From NCBI GenBank assembly GCA_030584025.1, contig CP129487.1, positions 1,612,001 through 1,676,000 on the forward strand: a DNA stretch of 64,000 nucleotides. The letters run 5' to 3'. Under the pieces are notes generated by a model. The model was not told the origin of the DNA. It saw nothing but the letters and a program-made list of their open reading frames with translations, and searched no databases. Of this stretch, positions 19,061 to 28,025 are shown piece by piece; positions within the stretch are counted from its first letter, which is position 1; every line of letters begins with the position of its first letter. The DNA is from Cyclobacteriaceae bacterium (lineage in GTDB: Bacteria; Bacteroidota; Bacteroidia; Cytophagales; Cyclobacteriaceae). Position numbers and translations under genes: made by a program.

Positions 19061-19418
19061 ATATAATGATGCTGGTTGGGTCATTAAAGAAAGTATTTCA
19101 AAAAAATTAGAGGTAGGGGACGTGTTTCCAGTAAATCCAGTCAATTTACCAATTTTTATCCTTCATTTGGTGATGATAGAATGGATAATTAAGAAAGAAC
19201 TTTAAACAACACTTTTAGATTAAATTAATTTTTAAAATGTGACTCAGAAATTCAGAATACAGGCTTGTTTCCAAGAATTTGTTCTTATTTATCCCGATTT
19301 TATTAAAACTTAAATCTTTTCTTTATCCTACATTTTATCCCTAATAAACGGGATATCAATATGCTTGTGAAAGTGATTAAAATGGGGTAGCTTAAATATG
19401 TGAACTAAGACATATTTC
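19061..19418. other. Intergenic region, AT-rich
   Basis: The gap between the T9SS-secreted protein (leftward) and a small antitoxin-like gene (rightward) presumably holds both promoters. I see no repeats, strong hairpins or other genes; its first part may code for alternative N-terminal residues of the secreted protein. Confidence 0.5.
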
Positions 19419-19688
19419 ATGGATTCTGATTTTCTTTATCAGCTTAATGAGTTACTAGATATTGATGATGCTAATCCTGCAGCTTTAGATCGATTTGATT
19501 CGGCTCTTAGAGACTTAGCAAAAACGGGACTTTCCATTTTTCTAACCAAAGAAGACTTCTTGCGCTGGCTGAATACCCCGTCCATTGATTGCCAAGGGAG
19601 ATGCCCTAAGGATTTGATGAACAGTATTTCTGAGATCAAAGATTTGACTTTTATTCTGAATAGAATTAGTCACGGGATTCCTTATTAA
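19419..19688 (+). CDS. Orphan MbcA/ParS/Xre-type toxin-binding domain protein (DUF2384-like)
   Basis: An 89-residue protein. Its C-terminal half (FLRWLNTPSIDCQGRCPKDL ... ILNRISHGIPY) matches the toxin-binding domain of Xre/MbcA/ParS antitoxins, which carry the pattern WL..P...L.G..P..L......E....LGRI..G. The N-terminal helix-turn-helix of full-length family members (about 130-150 aa) is missing, and no RES-domain toxin lies beside it. It could be a free-standing antitoxin, a remnant or a small regulator. A second, longer relative is encoded at 43740-44159. Confidence 0.6.
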   Translation: MDSDFLYQLNELLDIDDANPAALDRFDSALRDLAKTGLSIFLTKEDFLRWLNTPSIDCQGRCPKDLMNSISEIKDLTFILNRISHGIPY

Positions 19689-19955
19689 AAGATGCTTTTT
19701 GTCCCACGGAAAATCCGCCAAAACCGGTAAATTTTTTGACACTAAGTTCAGGCTAGTAAACGTGAAGGAATTCTGGAGTTGAAGTAAGCCTGGTCAAATA
19801 CCACCCTTTCTTGGAGTCGTTAAACCTATTTGGTTCACTTAACCTGTATAATTGAAAAGTACTTGTAGAAGTATATTCTACTGACACAAACTGTCTGTAA
19901 GTATGCTTACTTCGCTAAAACAAATTGTTTCTTGAGACATTAATTCTGTTAATCC

Positions 19956-20333
19956 ATGAATGATATTAGTAACACCAAAAAGTCTGAATATTTAGAGGCA
20001 CTCCACAGCTATTTTCATAAAACGAAGGGATATATTAACCCATCCATTGTTTCTAAGGTTGAACCAGAAATACAGCTGGTAACAAACTATGAGCAGGTGA
20101 ACAAAGCCATGTTCTTGAATGGAATGGAGATTCTGATCAGGAGAATTTCAAACTTCACAGCTCGTGTAATGGGTGCTATTGTTTATGCCTTTCTGTTTAT
20201 CTACACAATGAATCAAATACTGAGTCTTTCGATTAGCTACTCTCCGTTGAATATTTCATTATTGGTTCTATTGATAATCGGTTGGAGAATAAAATTCAGA
20301 TTATTCCCGATGACAGATAGTGTGAATGCTTAA
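19956..20333 (+). CDS. Small membrane protein of unknown function
   Basis: A 125-residue protein that I do not recognise. The first about 65 residues are hydrophilic and helical. Two hydrophobic segments follow (about 72-90 and 96-113), then a short basic tail. It stands alone between intergenic gaps of 267 and 158 bases. The orderly hydrophobic profile and ATG start support a real gene. Confidence 0.5.
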   Translation: MNDISNTKKSEYLEALHSYFHKTKGYINPSIVSKVEPEIQLVTNYEQVNKAMFLNGMEILIRRISNFTARVMGAIVYAFLFIYTMNQILSLSISYSPLNISLLVLLIIGWRIKFRLFPMTDSVNA

Positions 20334-20491
20334 CCTATATACCGAGTGAATAGCTCATCAGCTGATTGCCGGTGGAAGTTCCCTAAGCATTTAACGACTA
20401 GTGCCTCAGGAAGTAAAGTGCTTTAAGAAAAATCTGTCAAAGCTTTTTTCCGACTGGGTACCTATCAAGTAGACCATTAATATCTTTGCCC

Positions 20492-21250
20492 ATGACCTTA
20501 CAGTATTGCTCAGATCTTCATCTCGAATTTCAGGCAAATAAGCAGTACCTCATTGAAAACCCGATTCAGCCGAAGGGAGAGATTTTACTTTTGGCTGGGG
20601 ATATAGTCCCGTTTTCTGTAATGGATAAACACGATGATTTTTTTGATTATATCTCTGATCATTTTGCGACAACATATTGGATTCCCGGTAACCATGAATA
20701 CTACCATAGTGATATTTCAGAACGGGCAGGTGTGTTACTCGAACATATCAGGAGCAACGTTCACCTTATCAATAATAAGGTAGTTATACATGAGGGTGTC
20801 ACGCTTATTTTCTCAACCCTTTGGACTATTATAAGCGAGGTTAATCGATTTCAGGTTGAGCGTGGAATGAGTGATTTTCATGTGATTAAAAATAGGGGGG
20901 ATTACTTTTCAGCAGATGCATATAACCAATTGCATATAAATTGTATTCGGTTTATTCAGGAGGCTTTAGCATGGCCAAGGACAGAAAAAAACGTTGTGAT
21001 AACCCATCATGTGCCAACTAAGATCAATTACCCTGAAGTATACAAAGGTAGTCCGCTCAACGAAGGTTTTGCCGTTGAGCTAGCTTCATTAATTGAAGAA
21101 CATAGCCCGGATGCCTGGATCTACGGTCATCACCATTTTAATGTGCCTGACTTCACGATTGGTAAAACACAGTTACTGACCAATCAACTCGGGTATGTGG
21201 GCCGAAATGAGCACCTGGAATTCAGTGCGGCTAAATATTTTGTTCTTTGA
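20492..21250 (+). CDS. Calcineurin-like metallophosphoesterase
   Basis: The 252-residue enzyme of the metallophosphoesterase superfamily shows the metal-binding signatures in order: SDLHLEF near the N-terminus, LLLAGDI, PGNHEYYH, VVITHHVP and WIYGHHHFN. The ATG at 20492 (MTLQYCSDLH) is preferred over an in-frame TTG two codons earlier. The substrate cannot be read from the sequence; relatives hydrolyse phosphomonoesters or phosphodiesters, some acting on nucleotides. It converges on the next gene, with only 14 bases between the stops. Confidence 0.88.
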   Translation: MTLQYCSDLHLEFQANKQYLIENPIQPKGEILLLAGDIVPFSVMDKHDDFFDYISDHFATTYWIPGNHEYYHSDISERAGVLLEHIRSNVHLINNKVVIHEGVTLIFSTLWTIISEVNRFQVERGMSDFHVIKNRGDYFSADAYNQLHINCIRFIQEALAWPRTEKNVVITHHVPTKINYPEVYKGSPLNEGFAVELASLIEEHSPDAWIYGHHHFNVPDFTIGKTQLLTNQLGYVGRNEHLEFSAAKYFVL

Positions 21251-21264
21251 CTTATAAATTGATC

Positions 21265-22353
21265 TTATGGAAAATCCGCTAAAGCCTTTTCTCCGGGGAA
21301 CAGGCTTTTCAAGTAATCATTGGTAAAATCCACTTTAAGCTCACTCCATAGCAACAAATGGTCCGACATCTGCCAGGTTATCCATTCTCTATTATAATAG
21401 TCTTTCTTTTCCTCCTTGGTTCTACGCAGACCTTTCTTTTTGCCTTTTTGATGAAAGTCACGAAGTGCTGGCGGCATATAGTCATAATAGGCTTCAAAGT
21501 CTTCATTGCGAAATACTGCAGTCCGGAAATCGAACACCCCCGCTTGACCAAATTCAAGCCGCTTGTCTGATTGCTTGAACGCGATCTGGTCGTAGTATTT
21601 GTTTCGGGCCAGGTTAGTAGTGAAGCTTTTCAAAGGATCAGGAATGGCAAACCCATTTTTCTTCAATGCTTCCATGGTTTTGTGTTGCGGGCTTACAATG
21701 TTGAAGTCACCTAATAAAATATAGTCACCTGGCTCTTTCTGATTTAGTTTTTTAAAGTGTGCTGCAATTTTATTTATCTCCTGAACGCGCCTTTCCAAAG
21801 CGGCACCAGATTCGCTGCCGAAATAAATATGTACCGTACATAAATTAAATCTAAACCAACCCGCCTGGAAGCTGGCCACATATGGCGTGCGGGCAAACTG
21901 AAGTCCTTCTTCTGCTACCAAATCCTTCCTAGGCAATACTACCTGTCCCGCAAGGTTTGTGAAGCGAACCCGTTTGGTATTAAACAGATAAGCCATGCGT
22001 TCATCATTACCTGATGAGCCTTCTGTAACTCCTGTCATGATAAAATTCCAATCGTTACCAAGCAAATACATTAACCTATTTAAAGGATTCAAGTCACGAT
22101 TAATTTCCTGAACCGCTACCAGGTCAAATCTCGAAATCACTTCAGCCAGGTAGTGAAACGTTTCCGGCAGGCGAGGTCCGTTCCCGAATTTGTTGGAATC
22201 GAAATCCCGGATGTTCCAGGTGGCCAGCAGCAATGAGTCTGGTTTAGTAGGAGGGACTGTTGAATCAAGTTGCTGACGTAGATCGAGAAGCCTCTCCAAA
22301 ACCCGGTTTCGTACAGGTTCTTCGTAGTTGCGAATGGTGTAGTAGCGGGGCAT
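21265..22353 (-). CDS. Endonuclease/exonuclease/phosphatase (EEP) family protein
   Basis: A 362-residue protein of the DNase I/exonuclease III fold. Key motifs are LLLATWNIRDF (Asn), VAVQEIN (catalytic Glu), LLGDFNI (Asp-x-Asn) and SDHLLLWSEL (terminal Asp-His). There is no signal peptide, so it is cytoplasmic. The first about 45 residues are a short N-terminal extension. Typical members cleave DNA, RNA or phosphoesters; the substrate is unknown. It converges with the metallophosphoesterase. Confidence 0.85.
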   Translation of the reverse strand: MPRYYTIRNYEEPVRNRVLERLLDLRQQLDSTVPPTKPDSLLLATWNIRDFDSNKFGNGPRLPETFHYLAEVISRFDLVAVQEINRDLNPLNRLMYLLGNDWNFIMTGVTEGSSGNDERMAYLFNTKRVRFTNLAGQVVLPRKDLVAEEGLQFARTPYVASFQAGWFRFNLCTVHIYFGSESGAALERRVQEINKIAAHFKKLNQKEPGDYILLGDFNIVSPQHKTMEALKKNGFAIPDPLKSFTTNLARNKYYDQIAFKQSDKRLEFGQAGVFDFRTAVFRNEDFEAYYDYMPPALRDFHQKGKKKGLRRTKEEKKDYYNREWITWQMSDHLLLWSELKVDFTNDYLKSLFPGEKALADFP

Positions 22354-22574
22354 TGATATGAAGTTACACGGAATCTTTTAAAAATCCTTAATACTCCATT
22401 CTTATAGGTAAAAAGATTGAAGCTGATAGCCCGTTTCATTACAGAATGGAGCGCTGCGAAACCTTTAGTTATTGTTGTTTGTGCGAATAGCCCTTGGCAA
22501 GCTGCAGCACAGATTTTAAGTGCAGGTGTGACCTTTTGCAGCAAGGAGTGACAAATAAGACCTTATAACTCTAT

Positions 22575-23723
22575 TCAAAATTTTAAATGCTTATCTAAGT
22601 TATAGGGATCATTGCAACCCAATTGTTCCATTACCTGTTTTAGCTGCGTTTTTAAGATAGCAATAGTATGATTGCCTCCCTGATCACCCAGCGCAGCCAC
22701 TCCATACATAAATGAGCGACCCAAAAAAGTAAATTCTGCACCGCTTGCCAGAATTCTGGCCACATCAGGCCCTGACCGAATCCCGCTGTCCATCATTATC
22801 TTGATCTGGTGTTTGAATTTTTTTACAATAGGTACAAGTGAATGAATGGCAGATTCACCAGCGTCTAGCTGACGTCCACCATGATTGGATATGATTATAC
22901 CATCTAAACCCATACGGATTGCCGTTTCAGCATCTTCTTCACTTGCCACCCCTTTCAACACCAATCTTCCTTTCCATTGGTCACGGATTTGTGCAATCTT
23001 TTCCTCATTAAGCCTTCCTGAAAATGTGCGATCCATAAACTGACCTAGTTGTTTCATGCTTTGACCTTTTGGCATATAGGGTTTCAATGTAGCAAACGTA
23101 GGCTGACCGTTAAGTAAAGTACTCAATGCCCAATGAGGTTTACTGATGATTTGAAGAATATTTTTTAGCGTCATTCGTGGCGGCATAGCCAAGCCATTGC
23201 GAATATCGCGGGGGCGGTAGCCAAATGTTGGCACATCGCAGAGCAATACCAAAACAGGATAACTTGCAGCACTCAACCTTTTAAGAATATCATCACGCAA
23301 TTCTCTTTCAGCAGGATGATAGAGTTGAAACCAAGCGTTGCCTTGTGTGATCTCACTAATACGTTCGATGCTCGCAGTAGTTACTGTACTTAAGATAAAA
23401 GGAATATTATGTTGAGTTGCGGCAGCAGCCAATATCTCTGCAGCTTTCGGCCACATCAAACCCTGAAGTCCAACAGGGGCAATACCAAAAGGAGCATCAT
23501 AGGTGTGACCAAATAATTCAGTCTTCAAGTTAACATTGACAGCTGATTTCAAATATTGAGGAATTAAATCTACCTTGCGAATTTCGTCCGTGTTTTTATG
23601 AAGGTTCACATCTTCATTACACCCTCCATCGAGATACTCAAAAGCAAAACGTGGTATTCTTTTTTTTGCTTTTTCTCTTAAATCTTCAATGGAGGGATAA
23701 GTTCTGTTGTAATTCCAATTCAT
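22575..23723 (-). CDS. lldD: FMN-dependent alpha-hydroxy-acid oxidase/dehydrogenase (L-lactate dehydrogenase type)
   Basis: A 382-residue flavoenzyme that oxidises L-2-hydroxy acids, most likely L-lactate to pyruvate. FMN-binding and active-site motifs are present: FILSTVTTASIERI, WFQLYHP, the catalytic SNHGGRQLD, DSGIRSGPDV and GRSFMYG. Length is typical (350-390). It lies at the edge of the fucose locus. The aldolase/SDR enzyme encoded there ends at lactate, so this protein would complete conversion to pyruvate. The linkage is inferred from position and chemistry; no copy of the shared operator motif was found upstream. Confidence 0.85.
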   Translation of the reverse strand: MNWNYNRTYPSIEDLREKAKKRIPRFAFEYLDGGCNEDVNLHKNTDEIRKVDLIPQYLKSAVNVNLKTELFGHTYDAPFGIAPVGLQGLMWPKAAEILAAAATQHNIPFILSTVTTASIERISEITQGNAWFQLYHPAERELRDDILKRLSAASYPVLVLLCDVPTFGYRPRDIRNGLAMPPRMTLKNILQIISKPHWALSTLLNGQPTFATLKPYMPKGQSMKQLGQFMDRTFSGRLNEEKIAQIRDQWKGRLVLKGVASEEDAETAIRMGLDGIIISNHGGRQLDAGESAIHSLVPIVKKFKHQIKIMMDSGIRSGPDVARILASGAEFTFLGRSFMYGVAALGDQGGNHTIAILKTQLKQVMEQLGCNDPYNLDKHLKF

Positions 23724-23958
23724 TGCTGCTGTATTAATATTTGTTCATTTCAATAATCTTATTCATAAACTTACATTTTTCCTCAGGGTAAGATTCAGGA
23801 ATGGCTTGCTGATACTACCGCATCATCGATTCCCACTCCTTTACATTTTGAATTTTGTGTCGGTATTATTTTTCTCGGTGATTGAGAAAGCATCATATAC
23901 TTCCATGATCATGAATAATCTATTGGCACTGAGATAAATCTCCATTTGCTGGATATTT

Positions 23959-25296
23959 TCATTTCTTAATTGGTATATCGCCAGAATAATATCTAAGGTT
24001 AATTATATCTTGGGGGATGGGTAGGTTATTCCAAAACTTATGTATGGACAAAGCGGCACCCAATGCTGATGCTTGAGCCATGGAGGCTGCAAATACTTCT
24101 GTATTGTTGTATGCAGATGCCAAAAATGTCATAAATACTGAGTTTTTGCTGAATCCTCCATCAACGAATATGCGCGGCAAAGGCTTATTTTTCTCTATTA
24201 TAAGATTGGTGGAAGTAATTTGATCATCAACTAGCTTTTGTATTAGTTTATGATAAGCTTCTTCATATGAGGAAAATGCTGATAGATCGGAGCCATAAGA
24301 AGTTGATTTATCAGTTCTAAATAATGGATTGTACCTTATTTCCTTGTAAAAATCGATTTGTTTATGAAAATGTGTGCAAAGTTTTTTTACTTCATGTTCA
24401 TGTTCAAGTCCAATAAGTTTTCTTGATGCCTTTACTTTCTGACCGCTAGAGCTTAAGTAACTAAGGCAATCATGATTTAACTCATTCAATGAAAGAACTG
24501 ACTGATTGAATGGGTTAAGACTTATCGACCAGGTTCCAGTGGATATTAAAATAAACGGTTCATGAAAGTTAATAAGATATGGAATTAAAGCTGATGAACT
24601 ATCATGCAAGCCTATTCCAACTTTAAGAGGTAACGATAAATCATTGAATTGATATGTATTAATTTCTAACGCTATTGGTGCAAGTTTTTTATCAATATTT
24701 TCACGTTGAACCCATTGATGATAGGTGTTTTTCTGAAAATCCCAGAGGAGGGTGTGACATCCAATACTAGTCATATCAGAAAAGATTGCACCACACAACG
24801 TAAATGCTAAGAATTGTGGCAAATGAAGGCTAACCTTTATCTTATTATAAATCTGAGGCCTACTGTGTTTTAAATCAAACAATTGTAAGCCTGAATTTAG
24901 GTTCCCGAGATAGGGTGACGCAGTCTCAACTAAAAGTCTATTTGAAGTATTATAAAGATTATTAAAATCTTTTGATAAACGATCATTAAAAGGCTTCAAG
25001 TAATTAGTTAATGGAAGAGCAATTTTGTAATTATGATCTAAATGGACTAAGCTAGCACCATAACAACTAAAATTTATCGCTTCAACCCTATACTTTTTAT
25101 TTGCAAAGGTTGAATCAAGTCTATCATTTATCCAGGAGCATAATGCGTATAAATCTTCAGAGGGATATCCATCTAAATCTAAGCATTCATCGATGGTTGT
25201 ACTTTCCTCGTGTACAATTGAGTATTGATTATCGAAAAGAAAATATTTCTTATTTGTTTTCCCAATGTCAAAAATAGCTACTACTGAAACTGCCAT
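23959..25296 (-). CDS. FGGY-family carbohydrate kinase (probable L-fuculokinase)
   Basis: A 445-residue sugar kinase. The N-terminal phosphate motif is FDIGKTNKKYFLF, the middle shows LHDSSSALIPYL and ILISTGTWSISLNP, and the C-terminal adenosine motif is VDGGFSKNSVFM ... ASALGAAL. Length is near that of rhamnulokinase/fuculokinase (470-490). It would phosphorylate L-fuculose (or L-rhamnulose) to the 1-phosphate used by the aldolase encoded 41 bases upstream in the same operon. The fuculose assignment rests on the two GH29 fucosidases in the locus and not on residues that I can check. Confidence 0.8.
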   Translation of the reverse strand: MAVSVVAIFDIGKTNKKYFLFDNQYSIVHEESTTIDECLDLDGYPSEDLYALCSWINDRLDSTFANKKYRVEAINFSCYGASLVHLDHNYKIALPLTNYLKPFNDRLSKDFNNLYNTSNRLLVETASPYLGNLNSGLQLFDLKHSRPQIYNKIKVSLHLPQFLAFTLCGAIFSDMTSIGCHTLLWDFQKNTYHQWVQRENIDKKLAPIALEINTYQFNDLSLPLKVGIGLHDSSSALIPYLINFHEPFILISTGTWSISLNPFNQSVLSLNELNHDCLSYLSSSGQKVKASRKLIGLEHEHEVKKLCTHFHKQIDFYKEIRYNPLFRTDKSTSYGSDLSAFSSYEEAYHKLIQKLVDDQITSTNLIIEKNKPLPRIFVDGGFSKNSVFMTFLASAYNNTEVFAASMAQASALGAALSIHKFWNNLPIPQDIINLRYYSGDIPIKK

Positions 25297-25337
25297 AGGT
25301 AAAGCATAACATACATTGTAGATTAATATATGAAGAA

Positions 25338-27479
25338 TTATCTAACAAATGCCATAGGCACTCCACCATCTACATTTAGAATGTTTCCGGTTGATTTATT
25401 CAGCAAACCGCTGACTAAAGCAAAACATGCGTTTGCGATGTCTTCGGGCAATATAACTTCATTCAGAAGTGTTCTTTGCGCATAGAATTTTGGTAGTTCT
25501 TCAACTGAAATTCCATAAGCTTTCGCACGACCTTCCGCCCATTCTCCTTCCCATATTTTACTCTCAAAAATTACAGCATCTGGATTTACTACATTGACCC
25601 GTATTTTTTCTTTTCCAAGCTCAGCAGCATTTAATCTACTTAAGTGAAGTTGAGCCGCTTTTGCTGAACCGTATCCTGAATTATTTGGTCCAGATACTAG
25701 TGCATTTTTACTAACAATGTTAATTATATCACCCCCAAACTTTTGCTTTCGAAAGATTTCAACACCATTCTTGGTTACAAGGAATTGACCCTTAGCCAGT
25801 ACATCAAACAATAAATCCCAATCCTCTTCAGTATGATCTTCTAAAGATTTGGAGATGGATAATCCTGCACAATTAACGATAATATCTACCCCCCCAAATT
25901 CCAGACAACTTCTCTTATAAGCATTGACGATATCCTGTTTATTGGACACATCTAAATATATTGCACTAAATTGATCAGATGTATATGACTTAAGAAATTC
26001 TTCCTTAGTTGCATCCAGTCTAAGATTGTTATTATCGTTAATTAGGACACAAGCTCCCTCGTCTAGAAATTTTTTCGCAATTGCTTTTCCAATTCCTCCT
26101 GCGCTGCCTGTTACTAATGCAATTCTACCTGAAAGAGTTTTAGCTTTGGGCATTCTCTTAAGTTTTGCTTCTTCCAAAAGCCAGTATTCTATATTAAATG
26201 CCTCTTGCCTGGGTAGGGCTATGTATTCGGATAATGTTTCAGCCCCACGCATTACATTGATCGCATTAATATAAAATTCCGAAGCAACTCTTGCTGTTTG
26301 TTTATCCTTAGCAAATGCAAACATACCTACTCCGGGATAAAGCATAATCACTGGATTAGGATCCCTCATAGGGGGACTATTGGGGTGTTTATGCATCTCA
26401 TAATATGCCTCATACATAGAACGATAAGACTCAAATTGACTCTGTAGTTTGGAACGCAGTATTTCGGTAGCATTTAAGTCCTCCTCGGGACCAATGTCAA
26501 GTACAAGTGGGCTGATTTTTGTCCTTAAAAAGTGATCGGGGCAACTTGTTCCCAGAGGAGCTAAACGATTGAGCGCATGTGAATTAATAAATTGGAGCAC
26601 TCTTGGATCATCAGTAAAATGTCCAATCATTTTTTGTTCACTACTACAAAGCCCTCTTAAAATTGGCGAAAGGTTTGCTGCTCTTAATTTACGCTCCTCT
26701 TCTGATAGAGATTTAATCTTCCCTCCATCAAATATTGTATCGATTTTAACTGTCCTATTCTCAATAAACCTTGAACAGGTTTCAATAACATTTAACGTAT
26801 TCACATAGCAATCATAAGAAGAATCGCCCCAAGTAAATAGGCCATGTGAACCAAGAATAATGCCTTTGATCCCTGGGTTTTCTTCCAAACATCGCCTTAA
26901 TTTTAATCCTAAGTCGAAACCAGGACGTTGCCAACCTATCCATCCGATTTCTCCAGAAAATATTTCCTTAGTCAATTGCTCACCGTTTTTACAAGCAGCA
27001 ATGGAGATTACAGCATCTGGGTGAAGGTGATCGATATGCTTAAATGGAAGAAATCCATGTAGTGGTGTATCAATAGAAGGAGCCTTAGAATTTAAATCAT
27101 AAATACAATGGTTAAAAAGATCTACCATTTCATCTTCATACATGAGTCCCTTGTATACTTTTTCAAGGTCTCTAAGTTTATTAAGATACAATGCCGCTAA
27201 CCCTGAATGTTTTAAGGTGCCCAGATCACCTCCAGAACCTTTTACCCACATTATATTAACTGATTCTCCTGTAATTGGGTCAATACCCATATCCTTACAA
27301 GAGGTGTTACCTCCACCATAGTTTGTCAAGCGTAGATCGGATCCAAGTAAATTTGATCGATAAATTAAAAGCTCCACTTCGCTTAGCATTTTTGATGCTC
27401 TTTCATCATCCCATAAATAACTTACATGCTTAAAGTCGCTTTTTAGAGTGGTACTATTAAATGGTGATACTTTTTCCAT
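25338..27479 (-). CDS. Bifunctional class II aldolase / short-chain dehydrogenase (deoxyketose-1-phosphate aldolase + lactaldehyde dehydrogenase)
   Basis: A 713-residue fusion. The N-terminal about 430 residues are a class II (zinc) aldolase domain with SHGLFTWG and HGFLPFKHIDHLHPDAV histidine ligands. The C-terminal about 265 are an SDR: GSAGGIGKAIA dinucleotide motif, NCAGLS, and a catalytic Tyr-x-x-x-Lys in SGYGSAKAA. Family members (called RhaEW/YuxG) split rhamnulose-1-phosphate or fuculose-1-phosphate into DHAP and L-lactaldehyde and oxidise the latter to L-lactate. A tandem operator-like motif lies 84 bases upstream. Expected to be cytoplasmic. Confidence 0.9.
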   Translation of the reverse strand: MEKVSPFNSTTLKSDFKHVSYLWDDERASKMLSEVELLIYRSNLLGSDLRLTNYGGGNTSCKDMGIDPITGESVNIMWVKGSGGDLGTLKHSGLAALYLNKLRDLEKVYKGLMYEDEMVDLFNHCIYDLNSKAPSIDTPLHGFLPFKHIDHLHPDAVISIAACKNGEQLTKEIFSGEIGWIGWQRPGFDLGLKLRRCLEENPGIKGIILGSHGLFTWGDSSYDCYVNTLNVIETCSRFIENRTVKIDTIFDGGKIKSLSEEERKLRAANLSPILRGLCSSEQKMIGHFTDDPRVLQFINSHALNRLAPLGTSCPDHFLRTKISPLVLDIGPEEDLNATEILRSKLQSQFESYRSMYEAYYEMHKHPNSPPMRDPNPVIMLYPGVGMFAFAKDKQTARVASEFYINAINVMRGAETLSEYIALPRQEAFNIEYWLLEEAKLKRMPKAKTLSGRIALVTGSAGGIGKAIAKKFLDEGACVLINDNNNLRLDATKEEFLKSYTSDQFSAIYLDVSNKQDIVNAYKRSCLEFGGVDIIVNCAGLSISKSLEDHTEEDWDLLFDVLAKGQFLVTKNGVEIFRKQKFGGDIINIVSKNALVSGPNNSGYGSAKAAQLHLSRLNAAELGKEKIRVNVVNPDAVIFESKIWEGEWAEGRAKAYGISVEELPKFYAQRTLLNEVILPEDIANACFALVSGLLNKSTGNILNVDGGVPMAFVR

Positions 27480-27563
27480 ATCGATAATTTAGATTGTAGG
27501 TGATTAGATGAAATTGAGTCCCATGATTATTATAGAACTAAAATATTAATTGAACTTCTAATA

Positions 27564-27583
27564 ACTGTACTGTACTATCATGG
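27564..27583 (+). promoter_or_regulatory. Fucose-regulon operator-like site 1 (tandem 10-mers)
   Basis: Two abutting 10-base units, ACTGTACTGT then ACTATCATGG, lie 84 bases upstream of the aldolase/dehydrogenase start and overlap the stop codon of the 117-aa gene. It is one of six related sites found only in this locus, each oriented the same way relative to the gene it precedes. Confidence 0.6.
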
Positions 27584-27931
27584 CCTTAATTCCCTTAAGG
27601 TTACAATATTTTCAATAAGATATGTAGCCAAACGTTTACTCTTCTTTAGCTCTAAATATTGACGAAGGGTAGGGGTTATTGAAGTTCTGATAATATTACG
27701 GGCAGATAGATCTCGCTTAACTTGAATAAGCCACCATCCAATATTACCCTTGTCGCTTAGCTTATCTTTATTTATGTATACATAGTCTAATAGCTCGGTC
27801 AGGAAGAGTTTCCCGCTTGGTTTTTCCAGTATTTTGGAAAGTATTAGAGATGATAATGCTGAATATAATTCACCGGGTATAGTGATACCTCTTTTATTTT
27901 GATTGAATAATTGAACAATGTCCTTTTTCAC
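27578..27931 (-). CDS. Unknown 117-residue protein within the fucose locus
   Basis: I cannot assign a function. The protein is soluble, helical and basic, with a pattern near its middle (GNIGWWLIQVKRDLSARNII) that looks like a winged-helix wing or a small conserved Bacteroidota domain of unknown function. It has no signal peptide. It sits between the GntR regulator and the aldolase gene. It has its own copy of the shared operator motif 48 bases upstream, so it is probably expressed with the fucose genes. It could be a small regulator or an accessory enzyme factor. Confidence 0.6.
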   Translation of the reverse strand: MKKDIVQLFNQNKRGITIPGELYSALSSLILSKILEKPSGKLFLTELLDYVYINKDKLSDKGNIGWWLIQVKRDLSARNIIRTSITPTLRQYLELKKSKRLATYLIENIVTLRELRP

Positions 27932-27979
27932 ATGATGGAATGTGGCTATTGCTCAAATCTAAGATTGAATTTTTAATAG

Positions 27980-27999
27980 CCTGTCCTGTAGTTTCATGT
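27980..27999 (+). promoter_or_regulatory. Fucose-regulon operator-like site 2
   Basis: Units CCTGTCCTGT and AGTTTCATGT abut each other, 48 bases upstream of the unknown 117-aa gene. They lie in the short gap after the stop of the GntR gene. Confidence 0.6.
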
Positions 28000-28025
28000 G
28001 ATAACTAATAATAATTGAATTTCAT

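Noticed and set aside
22137..22544. 135-codon open frame on the minus strand
   Set aside because: It overlaps the 5' part of the EEP-family gene (21265-22353) in another frame and has no recognisable domain or start context.
22441..22555. Possible third copy of the dispersed repeat
   Set aside because: Only scattered short matches; no block comparable to copies A and B.
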